Below are positions 1 through 4,370 of a stretch of DNA of 5,334 nt, one piece after another. The translations under genes were made by a program, and so were the position numbers. The stretch comes from Geopsychrobacter sp. (GTDB lineage Bacteria > Desulfobacterota > Desulfuromonadia > Desulfuromonadales > Geopsychrobacteraceae): NCBI GenBank assembly GCA_021647445.1, contig JAKIUS010000141.1, positions 1 through 5,334 of the forward strand. Reading direction: 5' to 3'. A model generated the notes under the pieces. The model was not told where the DNA came from. It saw only the letters and a program-made list of their open reading frames with translations, and did not search any database. The first letter of the stretch is position 1. Each line of letters opens with the position of its first letter.

Positions 1-122
1 CGAAGCGAAAATTCGGAAGTTTGAGACCAGATTTTGGCTCCTTTGAGAGTAATAGCCGTAGCTATTGGTCGAAAAGGAGCTGAAATCTGGGCCAAACAGC
101 CGGATTTGCAGCCGGATCATGG
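1..122. repeat. Palindromic repeat, long copy (left flank of hipBA)
   Basis: This copy shares with 1839-1886 the 12-mer CGAAGCGAAAAT (1-12), the block GGGCCAAA (89-96) and the 12-mer ATTTGCAGCCGG (104-115), with the same 7-base spacing between the last two. It reads as nested inverted repeats: 9-16 with 100-107 (one G-T pair), 19-23 with 93-97, 27-34 with 83-90, 37-44 with 73-80, and an inner hairpin 51-56 with 61-66 closing a CGTA loop. About 74 bases (13-88) are absent from the other copy. It begins at or before the window edge, so its left border is unknown. It lies 3' of hipA and contains no coding sequence that I can support. Confidence 0.7.
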
Positions 123-156
123 ATAGTTCGACAGCCTCCTGCACTGATTCAGTTTG

Positions 157-170
157 CCCGCGATAGCGGG
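157..170. other. Small GC hairpin just 3' of hipA
   Basis: CCCGC (157-161) and GCGGG (166-170) form a 5-bp stem with a GATA loop, 8 bases past the hipA stop. Reading in the hipA direction it is followed by CAAACTG with no U-run, so it is not a canonical intrinsic terminator. I find no better terminator for the hip transcript before the window edge. Confidence 0.3.
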
Positions 171-177
171 GAGAGCC

Positions 178-1434
178 CTACCGGGATGGACGATTAAGCA
201 CTGAGGCAATCTCCTTAGCCACTCTTTTAGGGATCCCATTTTTATCCGCTAACTGGTGCCACATCTCAACGGAGTTCCGCACTTGGTCGACACATTCAAC
301 CATGGTCGATTTGGATATTCCAACAGCGTCTCCAACCCTCTGAATATCTTTCAACCCAGGATTTTTACCTTCACCGGCTATGTCTAAAGCGTGTTCACCG
401 CCAGGCCCGTCAGAGAATGTGATGTCATAGGCTGGTGATAGCCTCCACTCTCCGCTGAGGTCCATAAGAAAGCTATGGTTTTTTGTGTGGTCATCCCTGT
501 TGTGTGCGAACACATTAAAGACCATCCTTCGGAACATTTGCTCAACATCCGTCTTCCGCCTAGTGAGATTTTGAGTTGCCTTTAGCAGTTCTTCATAACC
601 GATACTTGGCAACCTGAAATCGGCATGAAGCAATCCGCAAATGCTGTGCATATGGATCCGCCGATTGCCATCGCGATCAAACCGCTTAATACTGAAGTAG
701 CCAGGGCCGCGTTTGGACGCAAGGACTTTGGTGTCTGACATCAAAACCCCTGCCGCGCGCGCCATATCAGCGTAGGCCTGCTCTATGAGTCCGGCTTCAG
801 GGATATCCCCCTGAGTGCCAAATTTTACCAGCCAATGTTCGAACCCCTTGGGTAAGTTTTCTGCATCATGAAGAATAGAGGAACCGTCCAACGCGAGACC
901 GATAAGTGCTTTGGGTCTGGCGCCATGTGGAGAGCCACCCAACTGTAACAGGTAATCAAATACAGCCACAGGACTGTCTTCAAGAACGATTCGAGATGCC
1001 TCAGCGACTTCATCGAGGTCAACCCAGGCTCGGGTGTCCCTTTTTGCCAGCGCGGGATGCACCGGGCGGTAAGAGAGTGCGCCCATCCCTTTCGAACCGA
1101 TCCAAGCCAGCCTGTCTAAAGGGGTAAGTTGGTTTGGGCGTATGCCGACATCACGGAGTTTGCGCTCCATAAGAAGGCGGCCCCAGCCATCGGGAAGGCT
1201 GTCGTTAAAGACACCATGCAGTCCTTCAAAGTGATTTGCCGGGCCTTTTATGATGCTGGAGCCAGGTGCGGTCTTCAGCTGGAAAGGAGAAAGTTTCAGA
1301 GTCTCTACAGGGAAACCCGGATCGAACTCAAAGAGAATCTCTCGACCGATATACGCCAATCGTCCCACCCGCAGCGGATTCTCCACATCCAGGTCAACGG
1401 CGAGCAGTTTGATCGGCTTAAATTTACCGCTCAT
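178..1434 (-). CDS. hipA: HipA-family Ser/Thr kinase toxin
   Basis: This is a toxin kinase of the HipA family. E. coli HipA phosphorylates glutamyl-tRNA synthetase and so triggers the stringent response and dormancy; the target here is unknown. The 418 residues match the full-length family (E. coli about 440). The N-terminal subdomain spans about 8-125 and includes FNDSLPDGWGRLL (76-88) and the LDRLAWIG/GMGAL signature (106-120). The kinase core follows: Gly/Ser loop GGSPHGARPKAL (166-177), where S168 would match the autophosphorylated Ser150 of E. coli; WLVKF (201-205) with the probable ATP-contacting K204; catalytic HNRDDHTKN (311-319) with D314 as likely base and N319; and metal-binding D337 in SPAYD. 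All motifs are intact, so it is probably active. The ATG overlaps the antitoxin stop (ATGA), implying translational coupling. The N-subdomain is not split off, so this is not a HipBST arrangement. Confidence 0.93.
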   Translation of the reverse strand: MSGKFKPIKLLAVDLDVENPLRVGRLAYIGREILFEFDPGFPVETLKLSPFQLKTAPGSSIIKGPANHFEGLHGVFNDSLPDGWGRLLMERKLRDVGIRPNQLTPLDRLAWIGSKGMGALSYRPVHPALAKRDTRAWVDLDEVAEASRIVLEDSPVAVFDYLLQLGGSPHGARPKALIGLALDGSSILHDAENLPKGFEHWLVKFGTQGDIPEAGLIEQAYADMARAAGVLMSDTKVLASKRGPGYFSIKRFDRDGNRRIHMHSICGLLHADFRLPSIGYEELLKATQNLTRRKTDVEQMFRRMVFNVFAHNRDDHTKNHSFLMDLSGEWRLSPAYDITFSDGPGGEHALDIAGEGKNPGLKDIQRVGDAVGISKSTMVECVDQVRNSVEMWHQLADKNGIPKRVAKEIASVLNRPSR

Positions 1435-1733
1435 GATTTACGACCTCGCTGACGCTGTGAGTCTTTTGCGTGCTCGAGCAGTGAGTCCAGAGATGCGCTT
1501 GTTCTTGGATGAAACAATGCGCTGATGTCGCTTTCTAAGCGCAATGCAAAGGCGAGTTGTACGAGGCTCTTTAGGGAAATTTCCCCATCCCGCTCAAACC
1601 TTTTAAGGCTTCCCAGGCTGACTCCAGCACGTGAAGCAAGTCCTTGCTGGGTTAAATTGGCAGAGAGGCGCGCACATTTTAGCCTTTGGGCTACCCCGTA
1701 CTGCATATCTTTAGTGGATAGTATATTAACCAT
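1431..1733 (-). CDS. hipB: HipB-like XRE-family antitoxin and autorepressor
   Basis: This 100-residue DNA-binding protein should neutralise the HipA next to it and repress the shared operon, as HipB does in E. coli. A helix-turn-helix of the Cro/CI (XRE) type covers about residues 12-66: the LTQQGLASRAGVS helix-turn (27-39) is followed by the probable recognition helix LGSLKRFERDG (40-50). The C-terminal tail (75-100) is charged, ends in RQRGRKS and is probably flexible; E. coli HipB also has a short C-terminal extension. The ATG at 1733 is chosen because AAGGGGA (1742-1736, minus strand) lies just upstream, although the spacing is short. The next in-frame ATG, at 1706, has no such site. Its stop overlaps the hipA start by 4 bases. 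Confidence 0.9.
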   Translation of the reverse strand: MVNILSTKDMQYGVAQRLKCARLSANLTQQGLASRAGVSLGSLKRFERDGEISLKSLVQLAFALRLESDISALFHPRTSASLDSLLEHAKDSQRQRGRKS

Positions 1734-1800
1734 ATTCCCCTTTTGTTAAGATTAAGGCTAGCATGTTGGCTGTAACTTGTCAGTATATTGTTAGGGGAAA
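1734..1800 (-). promoter_or_regulatory. Candidate hipBA promoter/operator region
   Basis: Reading on the minus strand, the best promoter-like pair is CTGACA (1783-1778), a 17-base spacer and TAGCCT (1760-1755); the -10 match is poor. TATACT (1787-1782) is a better -10 but has no good -35. Possible repressor sites are TTAA-GA-TTAA (1746-1755) and AGTATATT, which occurs in direct orientation at 1720-1727 and 1782-1789. HipB proteins usually bind paired sites around their own promoter, but I do not see the E. coli TATCC-N8-GGATA operator. This is a weak assignment. Confidence 0.28.
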
Positions 1801-1820
1801 GCCAATCTTCCGTCTGGGCG

Positions 1821-1898
1821 CTATCGGGCTTGCCGAATCGAAGCGAAAATCGGGGCCAAATGAACGAATTTGCAGCCGGTTCTTGGCAAGCCCGATAG
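1821..1898. repeat. Palindromic repeat, short copy (right flank of hipBA)
   Basis: A perfect 14-bp inverted repeat, CTATCGGGCTTGCC (1821-1834) with its complement at 1885-1898, encloses a 50-base interior that also pairs: 1835-1840 with 1877-1882 (one G-T pair), 1846-1848 with 1869-1871, and 1850-1852 with 1865-1867. The loop is about 1853-1864. The interior carries the blocks shared with the copy at 1-122, in the same orientation. There is no U-run on either side, so it does not look like a terminator. It lies between hipB and the lipoprotein gene. Confidence 0.75.
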
Positions 1899-2042
1899 TC
1901 TGCTTGGGGAGGCTCTGCGAGCAATACTGTTTTTGTTGGAAGCCATGTCGGTCGTTTTCCTTCTTTTTGCGCGGTTTGAAAAATTATTGAGGGATGGAAT
2001 GCGGAACAAATTTTTTTTGGCGATAGCAGACAATTTTTAATT
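1899..2042. other. Spacer without a recognisable gene
   Basis: Together with the repeat and the promoter regions on either side, this forms the 435-base gap between hipB (ends 1733) and the lipoprotein start (2169). It becomes AT-rich after about 1977 and contains an 8-T run near 2010. Minus-strand open frames cross it, but they overlap hipB or the lipoprotein gene, have no clear ribosome site and give low-complexity Lys/Ile/Ser-rich products. I see no gene here. Confidence 0.5.
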
Positions 2043-2070
2043 TTGAATGGCTTTTTAATAAAAATATGAT
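2043..2070 (+). promoter_or_regulatory. Candidate sigma70-type promoter for the CPxCG lipoprotein
   Basis: TTGAAT (2043-2048), a 16-base spacer and TATGAT (2065-2070) lie in AT-rich DNA, giving a predicted start near 2077 and a leader of about 90 bases. A short inverted repeat, TATTC-N5-GAATA (2072-2086), overlaps the predicted start. A second possible -10, TATACT (2110-2115), lacks a convincing -35. Confidence 0.45.
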
Positions 2071-2155
2071 ATATTCTTCGTGAATAGAACGGTATTTGAT
2101 CTTTGTTTTTATACTTGGAACTGCCCATGTTGGGTTTTTTTCTCGTGTTTCTCGA

Positions 2156-2164
2156 AAAGGAGAG
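2156..2164 (+). promoter_or_regulatory. Ribosome binding site fixing the start at 2169
   Basis: AAAGGAGAG lies 4 bases before ATG 2169, with the GGAG core 5-6 bases away. It decides against the longer in-frame reading from TTG 2103, which would place 22 extra residues in front of an ideal lipoprotein signal peptide. Confidence 0.75.
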
Positions 2165-2168
2165 TTTG

Positions 2169-2312
2169 ATGAAAAAGATGATTTTTCTGGTGGTTTTGTC
2201 CGTATTTGCACTTTCTCTTGCTGGTTGTGCAACCAAAACGAGCAAAGAGAATATTCGTGTAAAATGTCCTTCTTGTGGTTATGAGTTCGAGGTTCCTGCT
2301 GGGGGCCGCTAA
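2169..2312 (+). CDS. 47-residue lipoprotein with a single CPxCG knuckle
   Basis: I do not recognise this as a named family. It starts MKKMIFLV, followed by a hydrophobic stretch and the lipobox SLAGC, so signal peptidase II should cleave before C20 and leave a 28-residue lipid-anchored peptide. The second mature residue is Ala, not Asp, which favours outer-membrane sorting if the E. coli rule holds. The mature part has a polar linker (21-30) and then RVKCPSCGYEFEVPAGG (30-46). KCPSCGY is half of a zinc-ribbon or rubredoxin knuckle, with cysteines only at 33 and 36. Binding a metal would need a partner or a dimer; otherwise the pair may be redox-active. CPxCG modules are usually cytoplasmic, so a lipidated one is unusual. 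Its own promoter and terminator suggest a monocistronic gene. Confidence 0.78.
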   Translation: MKKMIFLVVLSVFALSLAGCATKTSKENIRVKCPSCGYEFEVPAGGR

Positions 2313-2338
2313 ACAGTAAAGCGTTTGAACTTAGAGTG

Positions 2339-2374
2339 AAAAGCCAGCCTTGCGCAAGCAAGGCTGGCTTTTTT
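2339..2374. terminator. Bidirectional intrinsic terminator
   Basis: A 13-bp perfect GC-rich stem (2341-2353 with 2358-2370) closes a GCAA tetraloop. It extends through A-T pairs at 2339-2340/2371-2372 and ends in a T-run on the plus strand (2369-2374). The complementary A-run (2339-2342) gives a shorter U-run for the minus strand. It lies 26 bases past the lipoprotein stop and about 10 bases past the stop of the converging TIG-protein gene, so it should end both transcripts. Confidence 0.9.
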
Positions 2375-2383
2375 ACTTGGTGG

Positions 2384-3292
2384 TCAGGGAAGAGAAACGT
2401 CGAAGGGATCGGTTTTTTTGCCATCGGGATTGATTACCTGTAGTTGGAGATCTTTATCCTGATAATCGACGGGGTAACGATAGTAGATCAGGGTCTGGCA
2501 GTCGCGGTAGACGATGCGATCAAAATTGGTGGGCATCTGTGGTTGCGCATACGCGGAGCTGTTTTCGTGTGCGTGCAGCACAAGGGGCTGGTGGCGCAGG
2601 GTTGAAAATGTGTTCTCTGGTTGTGTGACGGTCAAGATTGAATTGAAATAAAAGTTCTTCCCATGCACGATAACCCTGTAGTGGTTCACGAAATTCTCAC
2701 CTTTTTCTATGCTGTAGATTGCTGGAATATCATTGATCCAGATTGAGGAGGGTATCGACGTTGCTCCAGAAGGGGTTTTGAGTTTTACGCCGTAGACTCC
2801 GGCGGACATTCCGGGTCGCAGGGTGAATTCAAGACGATCAGGAGCGGTAAAGTTTTTTGCGACAGAGAGTCCATTGAGTAATACGGACGTCTCTTCAGTC
2901 AGCCCTTGTCCGGTGATTGAGATCGTCTGGCCTGTACCATCGAAGCATGAGTCGATGTTGCGTGGCGAAATTGCCAGGATCTGTGGGGTTTGTTCTAGAA
3001 TCTCAAAGTTGTAATCACGCTTCGATATCAGGGTGCCGTCCCCGACGTGCAGGGCATATTCCCCTGGGGGTAAGGTTGGGACGACGAAGACGAATCGTGT
3101 GGAGGTGAACTTTTTCGGCTTGAGTTGATTCTCCCCCAAATAAACAAGCATTTTTGCGGTGAATGGGCCGCCGTTCAGAACGACTGTCATCCCGGGTTCC
3201 GCTTTGCTTGGTGCGACCGAGGAGAGCTCAAGTGCATGCGCTGTCAGCGGGAACAACGAAAATATCAGGATTTGTAGAATCAGTTTTGTCAT
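2384..3292 (-). CDS. Secreted TIG/IPT-repeat protein
   Basis: This 302-residue exported protein has a signal peptide with hydrophobic core LILQILIFSLFPL and probable cleavage after AHA (18-20). The rest looks like three immunoglobulin-like TIG/IPT units. Unit 1 is about 21-98 (VAPSKAEPGMTVVLNG, later VPTLPPGEYALHV). Unit 2 is about 104-187 (ISPRNIDS, ISITGQGL, VLLNG, AGVYGVKLKTPSG). Unit 3, about 188-300, is longer and more divergent (IPAIYSIEKG, VIVHGKNF, LQLQVINPDGKKT). The units share the P/G-rich opening, the 'G-x-x-F/L' strand and the closing 'Y-x-L-x-V' strand. No catalytic motif or C-terminal anchor is visible, so binding or a structural envelope role is likely but unproven. The ATG at 3292 has GGAG 7 bases upstream. 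It may share a transcript with the lipoprotein gene 184 bases upstream. Confidence 0.8.
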   Translation of the reverse strand: MTKLILQILIFSLFPLTAHALELSSVAPSKAEPGMTVVLNGGPFTAKMLVYLGENQLKPKKFTSTRFVFVVPTLPPGEYALHVGDGTLISKRDYNFEILEQTPQILAISPRNIDSCFDGTGQTISITGQGLTEETSVLLNGLSVAKNFTAPDRLEFTLRPGMSAGVYGVKLKTPSGATSIPSSIWINDIPAIYSIEKGENFVNHYRVIVHGKNFYFNSILTVTQPENTFSTLRHQPLVLHAHENSSAYAQPQMPTNFDRIVYRDCQTLIYYRYPVDYQDKDLQLQVINPDGKKTDPFDVSLP

Positions 3293-3476
3293 CTATTTGC
3301 TCCAGAATATTGTCCGGGAAATCGTGCCGAGCAGTCTTCTATTTTGTCGCGGCTTGCGTTTGGAACCAGCCGCGGTCTTCCATACAAATTTCAAAAATAA
3401 AATCACCCCATTCACCGTACGGACGGCTGTTTTCGTCTCTGCATGGTCCACGGGAAGAGAGGTCGTCTGTCTCTTG
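3293..3476 (-). other. Spacer between the lipoprotein and TIG genes
   Basis: In 184 bases I see no convincing gene or canonical terminator. A 7-bp inverted repeat (3348-3354 with 3368-3374, loop 13) could form a modest hairpin in the transcript. A 74-codon open frame spans the region but starts inside the upstream lipoprotein gene and has no signal or domain. Either read-through or a separate TIG-gene promoter is possible. Confidence 0.4.
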
Positions 3477-3620
3477 CTAGCATGCTTCAATATCTTTGTC
3501 GCGTTGTTGTTGTGCATAAAGGGGATCGGGATGGGACCACTGCCAGGGCGCTCCGCTGCCCAGGCACCCGGTAAGGTTAAGGATTATCAGAAAAATAAAG
3601 ATTTTGATTAATGTTTTCAT
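3477..3620 (-). CDS. 47-residue lipoprotein of unknown function
   Basis: The family is not recognised. The signal peptide is MKTLIKIFIFLIILNLTGC: one Lys pair, a strongly hydrophobic core and lipobox LTGC, with lipidation at C19. The mature peptide is only 29 residues. It has a Gly/Ser linker, an aromatic segment APWQWSHPDPLY (24-35), a polar stretch QQQRDKDIE and a C-terminal Cys. The start at 3620 is preferred over an upstream in-frame start at 3674 because GGAGG lies immediately upstream (short spacing, 3 bases) and because the earlier start would prefix 18 charged residues to the signal peptide. It reads divergently from the OsmC gene and lies upstream of the TIG-protein gene on the same strand. 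A cell-envelope role is inferred only from the lipid anchor. Confidence 0.7.
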   Translation of the reverse strand: MKTLIKIFIFLIILNLTGCLGSGAPWQWSHPDPLYAQQQRDKDIEAC

Positions 3621-3651
3621 CTTCCTCCGCTGAAAAGTCACCCTGTGATCT

Positions 3652-3660
3652 ATTCTAGCA
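3652..3660 (-). promoter_or_regulatory. Candidate extended -10 promoter for the minus-strand lipoprotein
   Basis: On the minus strand TGCTAGAAT (3660-3652) fits an extended -10 (TGn + TAGAAT), with a predicted start near 3645 and a leader of about 25 bases. No good -35 is seen at 17 bases, which is tolerable for an extended -10. The hexamer GATCTA occurs directly repeated at 3647-3652 and 3661-3666. Confidence 0.4.
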
Positions 3661-3672
3661 GATCTAGTTAGC

Positions 3673-3687
3673 AATGGTTATGCCATT
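3673..3687. promoter_or_regulatory. Interrupted palindrome in the divergent promoter region
   Basis: AATGG-N5-CCATT is a 15-base interrupted palindrome. It sits 17 bases upstream of the plus-strand -35 and 12 bases upstream of the minus-strand extended -10. The position would suit a regulator acting on both genes. It is short enough to occur by chance. Confidence 0.25.
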
Positions 3688-3704
3688 TGTGTTTGGGGTT
3701 GGTG

Positions 3705-3733
3705 TTGTCATCGTTCTTTGATCCGGCTATAGT
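3705..3733 (+). promoter_or_regulatory. Sigma70-type promoter for the OsmC gene
   Basis: TTGTCA (3705-3710), exactly 17 bases of spacer and TATAGT (3728-3733) each match the consensus at 5 of 6 positions. Transcription should start near 3740, giving a very short leader of about 25-35 bases before the coding region. This is the best promoter in the window. Confidence 0.7.
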
Positions 3734-3763
3734 TCCTGAGAAGCTGAAGTCCTTTTACCCATA

Positions 3764-4342
3764 TTGGAGACAACGCTGAGCAAGGAAATCCAGCAAGCCC
3801 TTTCTGACTTGATCGAGACCCTCGGGACAAAACCTCAATTAGCCAATTCTGTATTTCGCGCCTCCACTTTTTCCGAGCAGGACAGTCTCGCTGTTCGTTC
3901 GCAGATCCGCGGTTTTTCGACAACGATGGATGAGCCCCTGGAGTTGGGTGGTACCGACACCGGGCCGAATCCGGTTGAACTGCTTCTGGCCGCCTTGGGA
4001 GGCTGTCAGGAGATCGTTTATCGCGCCTACGCCTCGGTGATGGGTCTTAAAATCGAACGGATCGAGGTTCATGCCAAGGGTTATCTTGATCTGCGCGGCT
4101 TGTTAAATCTGGCCGATGTCCCGGCGGGGTTTTCCCAGGTCTCCTTTACCACACAGGTGACCTCGGATGAACCGGAAGAGAAGATCAAGGAGTTGGCCGA
4201 GATGGTCGAACGGCACTGCCCGGTGATGGACAGTTTGATGCGAGCGGTGGCTGTGAGTGGTAAGGTTGAGGTTAAGCGCACTGCGGGAACAAAGGAGATT
4301 CCGAGCGTCGTTCTTGCGGAAATTCCGGTTGAGAAGAGTTGA
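3764..4342 (+). CDS. OsmC-family protein (long form), probable hydroperoxide reductase
   Basis: OsmC/Ohr proteins reduce organic hydroperoxides in the cytoplasm with a pair of cysteines in a dimer whose active sites lie at the interface. Both cysteines are present: C81 in ALGGCQEIVYRAYAS and C152 in ERHCPVMDSL. The family motif LGGTDTGPNPVELLLAAL (61-78) precedes the first, and RSQIRGFSTTMDEP (45-58) probably supplies the active-site Arg. At 192 residues it exceeds the usual 140; an N-terminal helix (5-20, EIQQALSDLIETL) and a C-terminal tail (172-192) account for this. There is no ATG at the N-terminus. TTG 3764 is the first usable start but lacks a good ribosome site, whereas GGAG (3766-3769) is ideally placed for CTG 3776. 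The true start is therefore 3764 or 3776. The gene lies 28 bases upstream of the sensor gene, probably in one operon. The substrate is unverified. Confidence 0.85.
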   Translation: METTLSKEIQQALSDLIETLGTKPQLANSVFRASTFSEQDSLAVRSQIRGFSTTMDEPLELGGTDTGPNPVELLLAALGGCQEIVYRAYASVMGLKIERIEVHAKGYLDLRGLLNLADVPAGFSQVSFTTQVTSDEPEEKIKELAEMVERHCPVMDSLMRAVAVSGKVEVKRTAGTKEIPSVVLAEIPVEKS

Positions 4343-4358
4343 TTCAAGGCTGCTAAAC

Positions 4359-4362
4359 GGAG
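4359..4362 (+). promoter_or_regulatory. Ribosome binding site for the sensor gene
   Basis: GGAG lies 8 bases before ATG 4371. A nearer ATG at 4363 opens only a 3-codon frame (stop at 4372-4374), so it cannot be the gene start. Confidence 0.6.
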
Positions 4363-4370
4363 ATGGCGGT

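Noticed and set aside
157..170. Intrinsic terminator for hipA
   Set aside because: The stem is only 5 bp and is followed in the hipA direction by CAAACTG, without a U-run.
1..1898. Integron attC sites flanking hipBA
   Set aside because: The geometry (palindromes on both sides of a toxin-antitoxin cassette) is suggestive, but I find no RYYYAAC/GTTRRRY core pair in the right polarity. In the left copy GTTTG/CAAAC pair the opposite way round, and the right copy lacks such cores.
1821..1898. CRISPR or transcription terminator reading of the palindrome
   Set aside because: There is a single unit with no spacer series, and no T-run flanks the stem on either strand.
2103..2168. 22-residue N-terminal extension of the CPxCG lipoprotein from TTG 2103
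   Set aside because: It would bury the signal peptide, and the strong ribosome site at 2156-2164 points to ATG 2169.
1691..2245. 184-codon minus-strand open frame
   Set aside because: It overlaps hipB in another frame, the palindromic repeat and the lipoprotein gene, and its product is low-complexity with no domain. The AT-rich spacer explains the lack of stops.
1984..2424. 146-codon minus-strand open frame
   Set aside because: It is antisense to the lipoprotein gene, runs through the terminator and into the end of the TIG gene, and its product has no recognisable features.
3293..3517. 74-codon minus-strand open frame ahead of the TIG gene
   Set aside because: It starts inside the upstream lipoprotein gene, has no ribosome site that I can see, and gives a basic product of random appearance. 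Its stop abutting the TIG start is probably chance.
3159..3611. 150-codon plus-strand open frame
   Set aside because: It is antisense to the TIG start and the lipoprotein gene, both of which have signal peptides and ribosome sites on the other strand.
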